A stretch of 48,061 bases of DNA from Oscillospiraceae bacterium. Its GTDB lineage: Bacteria > Bacillota > Clostridia > Oscillospirales > JAAYXM01. The notes beneath the pieces are model-generated. The model made no database searches, was not told the DNA's origin, and saw only the letters and a list, made by a program, of their open reading frames with translations. The position numbers and the translations under genes are program-made. Positions 38,834 through 47,775 of this stretch are shown piece after piece (the first letter of the stretch is position 1; the number at the start of each line of letters is the position of its first letter). The stretch spans positions 1-48,061 of the forward strand of contig JAFSEA010000074.1 in assembly GCA_017435965.1 (NCBI GenBank). The letters run 5' to 3'.

Positions 38834-40204
38834 TTAAAGCTCGTCGGCAAGGACTTTGCGCTTTTTCCATACTCCGGAGAAGAAGTAAATCATACTTGGA
38901 ATACCGAAGCCATATGGGGCAAGGCCGTAGCCGAGAACGAAACCGTAGAATCCCCATCCGAGAACGATTCCGAAAAGCCAGCTGAGACCTATGCGGAGGG
39001 CAACTCCGTCGAGGATTGCAAGGGTCATACTGAGCTTCACATTTCCGATGCCCTGAATAAAGGCACCGCTTCCTCTCATTATTACGAATGCGGGGAACAT
39101 CCAGAGAATTGCACTTATAAATTCGCCCGACATTCCGAGGACATCAGAATCGTCGGAGAAGAGCATAAACATTTCTTTTCCGAAGAAGATATAGAGAATC
39201 ATACAGATAACGGTGAAGATTGCCGCAAAAATCCACGCAGTATAAACAACCTTTTTTGCACGGTCAACATTCTTTGCACCGATGTTCTGACTTATCATGG
39301 GAACTGCGGCATACTGGATGCCCATACAGATTTTGTTTATGATATCATCAATTCTGACACCTACTCCGAAGGTGGCTGTGGCAACGTTTCCGAGACCGTT
39401 TATCATAGAATTTACAAATAACATTGAAATGTTTATGAAACCGGATTGTATAGCCATTGGTGTTCCGAGAGCACCTATGAGCTTTAAATACTTTTTGTTT
39501 ATGACAAAGCTTTCTTTTCTGAAATCAAAGCCAAATTCGATTCTGTTATTATAGAGATAGTATATTGAGAAAAGAAAGGAAACTGCCTGACCGATGATGG
39601 TTGCCCAGGCGGCACCGGCGACTCCCCATCCGAAAACTCCGGTGAAGAGGATGTCGAGAACAAGGTTTACCACAGATGCAATGGCGATAAAAAGGAGGGG
39701 GCGTTTTGAATCTCCCATACCTCGAAGAACTGCGGAAACCATATTATAGCCCGCGGTAAATATGAGTCCTGCGGCACAGATTATAAGATACTCCATCGCC
39801 TTGTCATATGCCTCAACGGGTATGTTCATAACATCGAGAATCCAGGTGCGGATGATAAGGATTATGACGGAAAGAATGACAGAAAAAATCATAAGGGAGC
39901 TAAAAAGAGTTCCGATTATGTTGTTCATTTCTTTTTTCTTTCCTGCACCGAGAGCTTGAGAAATGAGAACTTGTCCGGCATTTGAAAAGCCGAGACATAC
40001 CATTGTTGCGAAGTTTACAATCTGGCTGCTTTGGGAAACAGCCGAAAGACCGGAAGTTCCTACATATTTTCCTACTATTATCATATCAATGGTACTGTAA
40101 AGTACCTGAAGTGCGTTGGAAAACATAAAAGGAAGCATAAAGAAGAAGAGCTGTCGTGCTATATTTCCTTCGGTGAAATTTTTTGAAAGTCTGTTGTTAG
40201 CCAA
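38834..40204 (-). CDS. MATE-family efflux transporter
   Basis: 456 aa, about 12 membrane helices in two repeated halves. The first half has FSNALQVLYSTIDMIIVGKYVGTSGLSAVS, whose core MxxxxDxxxVGxxxG is the MATE signature, and the second has GIQYAAVPMISQNIGAKN. MATE proteins export cations or drugs, and some relatives flip lipid-linked sugars. The start is a TTG (ANNRLSKNFTEGNIARQL) with GGAG 13 nt upstream, and no better ATG fits the family N-terminus. Downstream of two wall-glycan glycosyltransferase genes. Confidence 0.88.
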   Translation of the reverse strand: MANNRLSKNFTEGNIARQLFFFMLPFMFSNALQVLYSTIDMIIVGKYVGTSGLSAVSQSSQIVNFATMVCLGFSNAGQVLISQALGAGKKKEMNNIIGTLFSSLMIFSVILSVIILIIRTWILDVMNIPVEAYDKAMEYLIICAAGLIFTAGYNMVSAVLRGMGDSKRPLLFIAIASVVNLVLDILFTGVFGWGVAGAAWATIIGQAVSFLFSIYYLYNNRIEFGFDFRKESFVINKKYLKLIGALGTPMAIQSGFINISMLFVNSMINGLGNVATATFGVGVRIDDIINKICMGIQYAAVPMISQNIGAKNVDRAKKVVYTAWIFAAIFTVICMILYIFFGKEMFMLFSDDSDVLGMSGEFISAILWMFPAFVIMRGSGAFIQGIGNVKLSMTLAILDGVALRIGLSWLFGIVLGWGFYGFVLGYGLAPYGFGIPSMIYFFSGVWKKRKVLADEL

Positions 40205-40229
40205 TTTGAGTTCAAATCTCCGTTCTTAC

Positions 40230-40252
40230 ACACAGCTACAGCTGTGTTTTTT
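40230..40252 (+). terminator. Hairpin between glycosyltransferase and MATE genes
   Basis: ACACAGC/GCTGTGT stem with a TACA loop followed by Ts on the plus strand. On the minus strand, the direction of the genes, no T-run follows, so effect on them is uncertain. Confidence 0.4.
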
Positions 40253-41402
40253 ATTTTACACCGCTGTTTTTTAAGATTTCTTCCATCTGACGGACACGGG
40301 AATCCCAAGAACAGGCACGGGCATGCTCTATGCGAAGTTTTGTTTTTTCTTCGTCGGGTTCACGCATTGCTTCTTCGCACTTTGCGACGAAGTCCTCCTC
40401 ACCACGGGCAATATATACCGAATCGGCATAATCAAGAACCTGCTCGGGCTGAGGTGTGCTGACAACAGGCTTTCCTGTTGCAAGGTATTCATAGAACTTG
40501 AGGGGACTTACGTCACGGGAAAGATTTCCGTCACGGAATACATTGAGGCACACGTCAAAGTTTTGTATGTAAGCGGGAATGTCGTCATACTTTTTCATTC
40601 CGAGGAAGTGGATATTTTCATATTGTTTTAAATAGTCGAGATTTACTCCCGGAAGAGTTTTTCCCACAAGAACTACTGACCAGTCGGGGCGCATTTTTGC
40701 AATGGCCTCGATTTTGTCATAGTCGATGCATTCCTGAAGCATTCCGATAAAGCCCATTATGGGGTGCTTTATATCCTTCATATCCTCGGGAACTTCAAAT
40801 TTTTCATTTGCGGCACGGTTAAAGTGCTCAAAATTTACGCCATTGGGAAGAAGATGTGTATGTTTATTATAGGTTGAGAGTGTGTCATAAAGACCGACTG
40901 CAGTTGCAAAAACTGTGTTTGCCTGCTCGGAAAGATTTTTCTCAAGGGAGTTTACGGTATCTTCGTCAATAAATCCCTTATATGCACTGTGGCGGTCAAC
41001 GCAGTCATAAACCAATGCACTGTGTGGAATGTAAGGTGCTGCATCGGCGGAAGAAGGTGAGTAGCACCAGAGAACGGGATTTTCAAAACCGTGCTTTTTC
41101 ATTTTCTTGCGGACGAAACGGGCAAGTCTCTTTTGATTTATCTTATTTATTGTTTTGTTTTTGTTGAAGAAGGGCAGAAGGGGCGGAGTTGCATAAACCG
41201 TGATATTGTCCTTTACCTTTTCTCCCTTGCCGAAATGCTTGAAAAGACGCTTCCAGGCACTTTTATCTTTGAGTGGTGCGATGTACGTTACGGCAGGGTC
41301 GAAGTAAAGAATTTCTTCTGCATCAATTCTGTTCATAACGTGTTGCTTGCGTGTGGGGAAAGGGTAATAGCAGCTTGTGGAAAGACATACTATCTGTTTC
41401 AT
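40251..41402 (-). CDS. GT4/GT1-like glycosyltransferase
   Basis: 383 aa, GT-B fold. The C-terminal nucleotide-sugar site is visible: GFIGMLQECIDYDKI, WSVVLVGKTLPG, then VSPLKFYEYLATGKPVVST with the E of the EX7E-like motif. The N-terminal acceptor part includes YYPFPTRKQHVMNR. Related enzymes act in exopolysaccharide or wall-polysaccharide assembly. Overlaps the GT4-CsaB gene by 4 nt (ATGA), so the two are coupled and likely build the same glycan. Confidence 0.82.
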   Translation of the reverse strand: MKQIVCLSTSCYYPFPTRKQHVMNRIDAEEILYFDPAVTYIAPLKDKSAWKRLFKHFGKGEKVKDNITVYATPPLLPFFNKNKTINKINQKRLARFVRKKMKKHGFENPVLWCYSPSSADAAPYIPHSALVYDCVDRHSAYKGFIDEDTVNSLEKNLSEQANTVFATAVGLYDTLSTYNKHTHLLPNGVNFEHFNRAANEKFEVPEDMKDIKHPIMGFIGMLQECIDYDKIEAIAKMRPDWSVVLVGKTLPGVNLDYLKQYENIHFLGMKKYDDIPAYIQNFDVCLNVFRDGNLSRDVSPLKFYEYLATGKPVVSTPQPEQVLDYADSVYIARGEEDFVAKCEEAMREPDEEKTKLRIEHARACSWDSRVRQMEEILKNSGVK

Positions 41403-43636
41403 TTTTTATCTACCTCTCTGTTGAAAAACTTTCGGAGATGCGCCACATTTTCTTTTTCATTTTCGCGCATCTGCATACAGGTACGGTGCATATTTTCGCT
41501 ATATTCCGTGTCGCTCATTGTTTTGTCAATGAAATTCATCAGAATTTCTGCCGAGCATTCGTCATATGGAGTGCACATTTCTCTGCCTATATAGTTCATA
41601 AAACCCGTGACCTTGTGATCGTAAGCAATTCCGATTGTTGAAACGCCCTGACCTGCGCCGAAAACAAGAGCGTGAAGACGCATTGCCATTATGATACGCA
41701 TACGGGAAAGTATTCCTATAACGGTATGGACATCATATTCACCCTGAATAACCGTTGTGGGAACGGAAAGAGCCTCGCGGATTTTTTCGGCTATGGGGAG
41801 GTCACGTTTGTGCTCCATTGGGATAAGGAGAATCTTGAGTCCGTATTTTTCGGAAGCATATTCCGCTGCCTTTGCGAATTCAGGGATTTTTTCATCTATG
41901 CCGTCCCAGTTTCGCATGGCAAGGCAGAGATAGTTATCGTCGGGGGTAATTCCTTCTTTCTGGAATACGTTCAGAATTCTTTGCTCTGAAGCGGGGTTTA
42001 TACCAAGGGTCGGATCTGCTGCGAGACACATATCGGGTTTTGAAACTCCCATCTCGCGGAGTTCACGGAGGGAATCGGGATCGCGGAGTGTTATGCAATC
42101 AACTTTTTTGTCGACAACTTTTGCCGCACGTTTTTTGTTTCTGTTTTTTCTCACCGGGCCTATACCGCAGCCGTACATCATTATTTTACAGCCACACATA
42201 TGTGCGACCCGGAGGGTCATAAGATAAAAGTATAGTGAACGACTTGAGGTGGAGTCTTGAATGAGACTGCCTCCTCCATTTATATAGAGATGGGATTTTC
42301 TCATTGCGGAAAACATTTTGATTACGTTGAAAGTATAGATTGAACGCACACGATATCTTCGTCTCGTTTGTTTCGGCTTCTTGGACATAACGCAAATCTG
42401 CGCAGTCGGGTTGACTTCATATACTTCTTGTATAACGGCTTTTAAGATTGCATCATCGCCTGCATTTCCTCTTCCGTAAGAACCACAGACAACAACTTTA
42501 TTGTGAGAGTCCTTGCTTTTTTCTGCCGCTTCAAGGAAACTCTCATATATGCCAATCTGATCCTTTACCATTTTGTTGATGGAATAGAGTCTGCCGGCTT
42601 TTTCCAGAAGCTTCTCTGACATATCACGGCGGACATCTGGATTCTTATAAAGATATTCAAGGTGTGATGAAAGCTCATCGACTGCTTGTGGAGTAAACAA
42701 AAAACCGTTTTCTCCATGGTCGATGAGGACGGGCATTCCGCCTACTGCTGAAACGACCATAGTACATTTTGAACGAACTGCTTCAAGTACACTATATGGA
42801 AAGCTTTCGCTGAGAGACGACAAAAGATTGATGTCAATGGCATTCAAGAAAGTGTCCATATCGGAAACCCATCCGGCAAAGATGATTCTGTCGGACAAGT
42901 TGTTTTCGGCAACAAGCTTTGTGAGAAACTCTTTTTGTTCGCCGTCTCCACCGATTATAAGATATAATTTTGGACAAGCTTCCCGGATTTTTGCAAAAGC
43001 ACGGACGATTGTTGCTATATCCTTTACGGGGTGAAGTCTTGCCGCAATTCCGCAAACGATTGCATCATCATCGCAAGGGATTCCGAGATTCTTTAAAAAT
43101 TCTTCCCGTGAGCATTTCGGCTTGGGGATATAATCAAAATCAAGACCATTGTATATAACACGGATGCTATACGGGTCAAAGCCGCGGTCAATAAGCATAT
43201 CCGCAAAATTATCCGTAACGCCCACATAACCATCCAATGCACGGAGTGCAATGGTATTGAGAAGACCATTGGTGAATTTTTTTACGAAATTCCCCATATA
43301 GTCAAGGCGATAATCACTATGCACGGTTGTTATTATCGGAACTTTGACGTGGCGTTTAATAGACATTGCCATAACATTTGCCTTTGCTCCGTGGCAATGA
43401 ACGATGTCAAAACCGTCGCAGATGAGCTTGCGGAGTTCTTTCATATCTTTCAAAGGGTTTCCGTTGTGTATTATATGGGTTTTTATGCCCATAGCCTTTG
43501 CGTCATCGGCAAATTCACCATCACGGAAGCTTACCAGAAGAACGTCGTTTGTTTCCGAGAGCTTTGAGACAAGAGAAAGAACGTGAGTTTTTGCTCCGCC
43601 GACATCTCCGCCGCCTATCAGATGTATTATTTTCAT
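41399..43636 (-). CDS. csaB: Fusion of GT4 glycosyltransferase and CsaB pyruvyltransferase
   Basis: 745 aa in two complete enzymes. Residues 1-370 are a GT4 enzyme (GGGDVGGAKTHVLSLVSKL, HCHGAKANVMA, IYNGLDFDY, AARLHPVKDI, SLSESFPYSVLEAVRSK). Residues about 380-745 are a polysaccharide pyruvyl transferase CsaB (VVVCGSYGRGNAGDDAIL, YINGGGSLIQD, YGCGIGPV, MRLHALVFGAGQGV). CsaB adds ketal pyruvate to secondary wall polysaccharide, the ligand of SLH domains. Normally separate proteins, here fused. The SLH lyase in this window gives it an obvious client. Confidence 0.88.
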   Translation of the reverse strand: MKIIHLIGGGDVGGAKTHVLSLVSKLSETNDVLLVSFRDGEFADDAKAMGIKTHIIHNGNPLKDMKELRKLICDGFDIVHCHGAKANVMAMSIKRHVKVPIITTVHSDYRLDYMGNFVKKFTNGLLNTIALRALDGYVGVTDNFADMLIDRGFDPYSIRVIYNGLDFDYIPKPKCSREEFLKNLGIPCDDDAIVCGIAARLHPVKDIATIVRAFAKIREACPKLYLIIGGDGEQKEFLTKLVAENNLSDRIIFAGWVSDMDTFLNAIDINLLSSLSESFPYSVLEAVRSKCTMVVSAVGGMPVLIDHGENGFLFTPQAVDELSSHLEYLYKNPDVRRDMSEKLLEKAGRLYSINKMVKDQIGIYESFLEAAEKSKDSHNKVVVCGSYGRGNAGDDAILKAVIQEVYEVNPTAQICVMSKKPKQTRRRYRVRSIYTFNVIKMFSAMRKSHLYINGGGSLIQDSTSSRSLYFYLMTLRVAHMCGCKIMMYGCGIGPVRKNRNKKRAAKVVDKKVDCITLRDPDSLRELREMGVSKPDMCLAADPTLGINPASEQRILNVFQKEGITPDDNYLCLAMRNWDGIDEKIPEFAKAAEYASEKYGLKILLIPMEHKRDLPIAEKIREALSVPTTVIQGEYDVHTVIGILSRMRIIMAMRLHALVFGAGQGVSTIGIAYDHKVTGFMNYIGREMCTPYDECSAEILMNFIDKTMSDTEYSENMHRTCMQMRENEKENVAHLRKFFNREVDKK

Positions 43637-43674
43637 ATTTTTTCTCCCGATTAAAAAAATAATAAAAAAAACAG

Positions 43675-43703
43675 TTGTTATATTTTTTTATATATTATAT
43701 AAT
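43675..43703 (+). promoter_or_regulatory. Promoter of DUF4330-ligase-uxaC operon
   Basis: -35 TTGTTA (43675-43680), 17-bp AT-rich spacer, -10 TATAAT (43698-43703). 49 nt before the DUF4330 start. Confidence 0.65.
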
Positions 43704-43752
43704 AGAATAGATAATCGGTCAAGTAAATACATAAGCGAAAGGAATTGAAATT

Positions 43753-44271
43753 ATGAAAATTGTAAATGAAAAAGGAAAACTTTTCGGATTGATCAATCTT
43801 GTAGATCTTATAGTTATTATTGTGGCGTTGCTTCTGGTAGCTTTCGTGGCGATAAAGTTTGTGGCTCCTGCCGTAAACAACGAAGCAGGCACAGGTGATT
43901 CGGGATCTGATGAGATGGTGGTAACTTTGTATATTCGCGGAGTTATGGATTATATGAAAGATCAGATAATGGACGTGGAGATTGGCTCACAGCTTGTTGC
44001 CGGAAATGACTTCGTTCCGGATACGGAAGTTCTGTCTATAGAAGATGTCGAATATATAACAGCCGTAAATACCGACACAGGTGAGATAAATCAGGCAATA
44101 GACGAGCAAAGATATGATGTTATAGTCAAAATAAAGGCAAAACAGAATAAGGAAGATCCTATCTATAAAATAGCCACTCAGGAAGTAAGAGTAGGCCGCG
44201 GCTTTGTATTCAAAACACAGACCGTAGAACAGAATGCCATTGTTCAGAAAGTGGAGTTTGTAAATGAATAA
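43753..44271 (+). CDS. DUF4330-domain membrane protein
   Basis: 172 aa. One membrane helix (about 15-38, LINLVDLIVIIVALLLVAFV) with a short cytoplasmic start, then an extracytoplasmic beta-rich domain ending KTQTVEQNAIVQKVEFVNE. The N-terminal line FGLINLVDLIVI is typical of DUF4330 proteins, which commonly occur in polysaccharide clusters. Function unknown. Overlaps the polymerase/ligase gene by 8 nt. Confidence 0.8.
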   Translation: MKIVNEKGKLFGLINLVDLIVIIVALLLVAFVAIKFVAPAVNNEAGTGDSGSDEMVVTLYIRGVMDYMKDQIMDVEIGSQLVAGNDFVPDTEVLSIEDVEYITAVNTDTGEINQAIDEQRYDVIVKIKAKQNKEDPIYKIATQEVRVGRGFVFKTQTVEQNAIVQKVEFVNE

Positions 44272-45883
44272 TATAATCCGGAATAGCTTTGTAGCGCGCT
44301 TTTTTGCAAGCATATTTGCAATGCTGTCACTTGCGTATTCTCAAAGCATTTTCGGCAAGTTTGTTGCTGCTTTTAAGCGTAGCCTTGATAATTCAAAGAC
44401 CCGGGAAAGAATCGTTGCATTCTTTACCGCTTCGCCCAAAACGGTTTTTTCTAAATTCTATGGATTATTCCGTAGATTCAACAGCTCTGTGACAAATTTC
44501 GGCAAAAGATTACGTCCGGCATCGGAATCAAGCATTTTTATGAAGATTTGCCGCAGTTTCTCGGCATCAAAGCTTGTTGAACAAAGCGTTGTGTTGAGCT
44601 CTGTGAAGAAATTCGGAATGAAGAAAATTCTGATTGGTGCGTTCGCTCTCTATTTGCCGTTGGATTGGCTTATAAGAGATATTTTCAAGCTCGAAGCTGT
44701 TGCTTCAATCTGGGATGAGGCGTTTCTTGTATTTTGCTTTGCATATATAATTTTCAGAATAGCTTCTTCCAAAAAAGAAGTAAAGCCGCGTATCACTCCG
44801 GTTGATGCACCCGTTCTTCTCTTTTTGGCGGTGGGAATCTTCCTTGTGGGAGTTGTTTCACCGAAGTTTGGTGTTGCAATTGCGGGATACCGTGCGGTAT
44901 GCCAGTTTATGCTTTGGTTTTTTGTGCTCACTCGTCTTATAGAGGATGAGAGTGATTTCAAGGTTCTTTATTTCGCAATATGTGCAATGGCGGTTGCCAT
45001 CGCCGTGCACGGAATCTATCAGTACATTGTAAAAGCACCGATTCCGGAAACCTGGGTTGCAAAAACCGAGGTGGGAGTCAGAACACGTGTTTATTCAATT
45101 ATAGGAAGCCCCAATATAATGGGTGCGCTCCTTGTAATGACAGCACCTATGGTCGCTGCTTGTGCATACTATGCAAAGAGTATGAAGAAAAAAGTTCTTA
45201 TGTGGATTCTAACGGGACTTTTGTGCATAGCAACTCTCTTCACCTTCTCACGCGGTGCATGGTTCGGTCTTACCGTGGCAGTAGTTGTATTCTCTCTTCT
45301 GGTTGACAGAAGACTTATTGTTGCGGCTATATTGGGAATTATTGCGATAATAATTTGCGTTCCCGAGATATCAAATCGCATAGCATTTCTCTTCACAGAT
45401 GATTTTCAGGTGGCAAACAATTCCGGCGGGCGCGGTCAGCGTTGGGAAAAGGGACTTGAGCTCTGGAGTGAGCACAAGACCTTTGGTTTCGGACTCGGCC
45501 GTTTCGGTGGCGCTATCGCAATGCAGAACCAGGATGTGGAAACACTTTACTATTTCTATATGGACAATTACTATCTTAAAACACTTGTGGAAATGGGACT
45601 TGTGGGACTTATCTCATACATCTGGCTTCTTCTCCAAAATATACTTTGGACATTGAGATGGCTCTTTACAACAAAGAAAGACAGATTTTCCTACCTTGCC
45701 TGCGGAATATTTGCAGGTCTGATAGGTGTTCTTGCCCATTCTTATTTTGAAAACATTTTTGAAGTTCCTTATATGAATGCGTATTTCTGGGGACTTTCGG
45801 CAGCTATAATGTTCCTTGGATTTATTCGTCCCAAGAAAAACAAAACGAAGAATGATGAGGAAAACAACACGGAGGAAGCTTAA
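44264..45883 (+). CDS. O-antigen ligase/polymerase-like membrane protein (Wzy_C)
   Basis: 539 aa with roughly 10-12 membrane spans after a basic 120-residue N-terminal region. The Wzy_C/WaaL-type signature region is visible: YSIIGSPNIMGALLVMTAP, FTFSRGAWFGLTVAVVVFSL and the loop EHKTFGFGLGRFGGAIAMQ. Such proteins polymerise lipid-linked repeats or ligate glycans to a carrier. With the wall-glycan genes around it, it probably acts on exopolysaccharide or wall polysaccharide. Confidence 0.85.
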   Translation: MNNIIRNSFVARFFASIFAMLSLAYSQSIFGKFVAAFKRSLDNSKTRERIVAFFTASPKTVFSKFYGLFRRFNSSVTNFGKRLRPASESSIFMKICRSFSASKLVEQSVVLSSVKKFGMKKILIGAFALYLPLDWLIRDIFKLEAVASIWDEAFLVFCFAYIIFRIASSKKEVKPRITPVDAPVLLFLAVGIFLVGVVSPKFGVAIAGYRAVCQFMLWFFVLTRLIEDESDFKVLYFAICAMAVAIAVHGIYQYIVKAPIPETWVAKTEVGVRTRVYSIIGSPNIMGALLVMTAPMVAACAYYAKSMKKKVLMWILTGLLCIATLFTFSRGAWFGLTVAVVVFSLLVDRRLIVAAILGIIAIIICVPEISNRIAFLFTDDFQVANNSGGRGQRWEKGLELWSEHKTFGFGLGRFGGAIAMQNQDVETLYYFYMDNYYLKTLVEMGLVGLISYIWLLLQNILWTLRWLFTTKKDRFSYLACGIFAGLIGVLAHSYFENIFEVPYMNAYFWGLSAAIMFLGFIRPKKNKTKNDEENNTEEA

Positions 45884-47284
45884 ATGAAAAAATTTATGGA
45901 TGCGGATTTTCTTTTAAAGAATGAGACCGCAAAAAAACTCTATCACGAAATTGCGGAGAAAACTCCTATAATCGACTATCATTGTCACCTGAGTCCTCAG
46001 GAAATCGCAGAGGACAAGCATTATGAGAGTATTACCGAAGTATGGCTCGGCGGCGACCACTATAAGTGGCGCATAATGCGAGGCTTTGGTGTTGAGGAAA
46101 AATACATCACAGGCGATGCGGACCCCAAGGAAAAGTTTATGAAGTGGGCTTCTGTTATGCCTTACTGCGTGGGAAACCCACTTTATCATTGGACACACCT
46201 TGAGCTTCGCCGCTATTTCGGCATTGAAGAGCTTCTTTGCCCCGAAAATGCAGAGTATATCTGGAACAGATGTAATGAGCTTCTGACTCAACCGGAGTTT
46301 GGTGCACGCGGTCTTATCAAGCGTTCAAACGTTGAGATTATCGGCACAACCGATGACCCCTGCGACAATCTTGAATACCACGACATAATCAAAGCCGATG
46401 AAAGCTTTGATGTTGAAGTTGTCCCTTCATATCGTCCTGAGCGTGCTCTCAATATCTGGAGACCTGAATTCTGCGGATACATAGAAAAGCTTTCCGGTGT
46501 TGTGGGATATGAGATAAAGGACTATAAGAGTCTGGAAAAGGCACTTGACGAACGTCTCGATTTCTTTGTTGCACGTGGTTGCAGAAGCGTTGACTGCTCC
46601 CTCAATATGGTATGGTTCCAGAAACCCGATGATGCAGCGGCAGACAGAGTTTTCAAGGCAAAGCTTGCGGGCGTTGAGCCGAGTCAGGAAGATATTGATA
46701 TTTATTATTCAACACTTTATCTCCACCTTGCAAAGAAATATTATGAAAATGATCTCGTTATGCAGATTCATATTGCAGTTTTGCGTGACAACAACACGGC
46801 AACGTTCAACGCTCTCGGTGTTGACACCGGTTTTGATACAATGAGCGATGAGCGAATCGTTCAGCCTATAATCAATCTTCTCGACCTTTTGGAACGTGAG
46901 GATAAGCTTCCGAAGACTGTTCTTTACAGTCTCAATCCTGCTCACAACGAGGCTCTTATGACTCTTGCAACCTGCTTTAACGGTCACGGAATCGCAGGAA
47001 AGATTCAGATAGGCTCTGCCTGGTGGCTCAATGACCATATCGACGGCATGGAAAAGCATATGAAGGCTCTTGCAAGTATCACTCTCTTCTCAAAATTCAT
47101 CGGTATGCTCACAGATTCACGAAGCTTCCTGAGTTATACACGTCACGAATATTTCAGAAGAATTGTCTGCAATATCATCGGAACCTGGGTTGAAGACGGC
47201 GAAGCTCCCGATGATATGAATCTTCTCAGCCGTATGGTACGTGACATCTGCTATACAAATACAAAGAATTACTTCTTCTCATAA
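45884..47284 (+). CDS. uxaC: Glucuronate/galacturonate isomerase
   Basis: 466 aa, the usual length. It interconverts D-glucuronate and D-fructuronate (or galacturonate and tagaturonate). N-terminal DADFLLKNETAKKLYHEIAE and PIIDYHCHLSPQEIAED give the metal-binding HxH; later ARGLIKRSNVEIIGTTDDP and the C-terminal DSRSFLSYTRHEYFRRI are family hallmarks. Its ATG directly follows the ligase stop with no gap, with an ACGGAGG box lying inside the ligase 3' end. Could use uronates released by the SLH lyase. Confidence 0.95.
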   Translation: MKKFMDADFLLKNETAKKLYHEIAEKTPIIDYHCHLSPQEIAEDKHYESITEVWLGGDHYKWRIMRGFGVEEKYITGDADPKEKFMKWASVMPYCVGNPLYHWTHLELRRYFGIEELLCPENAEYIWNRCNELLTQPEFGARGLIKRSNVEIIGTTDDPCDNLEYHDIIKADESFDVEVVPSYRPERALNIWRPEFCGYIEKLSGVVGYEIKDYKSLEKALDERLDFFVARGCRSVDCSLNMVWFQKPDDAAADRVFKAKLAGVEPSQEDIDIYYSTLYLHLAKKYYENDLVMQIHIAVLRDNNTATFNALGVDTGFDTMSDERIVQPIINLLDLLEREDKLPKTVLYSLNPAHNEALMTLATCFNGHGIAGKIQIGSAWWLNDHIDGMEKHMKALASITLFSKFIGMLTDSRSFLSYTRHEYFRRIVCNIIGTWVEDGEAPDDMNLLSRMVRDICYTNTKNYFFS

Positions 47285-47335
47285 AAGTAATGTGTAATTT
47301 CTTGTAAGCATCGAAAACAAGGATGAAAGTGAGAA

Positions 47336-47665
47336 ATGAAAATGAAGTCGAGAAGAATAGGTTGCTTTTTTGTGATGCTTTTGAGTTTTTTGTGTCTTGT
47401 GGGATGTGGCGAAAGTTCGGAAAAAGACGAAGTTACAATAACCGAGACTCCAATCATTGAAGAGGCTCCGGATGTGGAAGAAATTCCCGTTGCGCAGGAA
47501 ACTCTTGATGCGGAAGAAACTGATGAAAATATGGTATGGATTCCGACAAAGGGAGGAAAGAAATATCACAGTTCAGAGACCTGCTCAAATATGAGCAATC
47601 CGCGAGAGGTGACGTTAAGCGAAGCCGAGGAAAACGGTTTTACGGCCTGTAAACATTGTCACTGA
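47336..47665 (+). CDS. Lipoprotein with C-terminal small Cys-rich domain
   Basis: 109 aa. Signal peptide II with lipobox LVGC (C24 becomes the lipidated residue), an acidic Glu/Pro/Thr-rich spacer (about 30-65), then about 40 residues of the form W-x-P-T-x-G-x-K-Y-H-x3-C-x2-M..V-x-L-x-E-A..G-x4-CKHC. This small domain also ends many nuclease and ComEC-like proteins in Firmicutes and may bind metal through CxnCxxC and His. Function unknown. Follows uxaC by 51 nt. Confidence 0.8.
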   Translation: MKMKSRRIGCFFVMLLSFLCLVGCGESSEKDEVTITETPIIEEAPDVEEIPVAQETLDAEETDENMVWIPTKGGKKYHSSETCSNMSNPREVTLSEAEENGFTACKHCH

Positions 47666-47671
47666 AATAAA

Positions 47672-47702
47672 GATGGGTTCAATCAAATCGATTGAACCCA
47701 TC
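47672..47702 (+). terminator. Terminator-like hairpin after lipoprotein
   Basis: 12-bp perfect stem GATGGGTTCAAT/ATTGAACCCATC with an 7-nt loop, just after the lipoprotein stop. Few Ts follow, because the IS element end begins right after it. Confidence 0.6.
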
Positions 47703-47710
47703 AGACTGTC

Positions 47711-47740
47711 GAAAAAGTCCAGCGAGAGCTGGGCTTTTTC
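47711..47740. repeat. Hairpin near IS left end
   Basis: 13-bp stem GAAAAAGTCCAGC/GCTGGGCTTTTTC with a GAGA loop, then T-rich DNA. It could stop readthrough into the transposase gene, common in IS elements. Confidence 0.6.
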
Positions 47741-47749
47741 TTAGTTTTA

Positions 47750-47758
47750 TGGTATAAT
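47750..47758 (+). promoter_or_regulatory. Extended -10 of transposase promoter
   Basis: TGG-TATAAT, perfect extended -10, 18 nt before the transposase start. No good -35 box is visible. Confidence 0.5.
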
Positions 47759-47775
47759 ATATAGGGTGATGAAAG

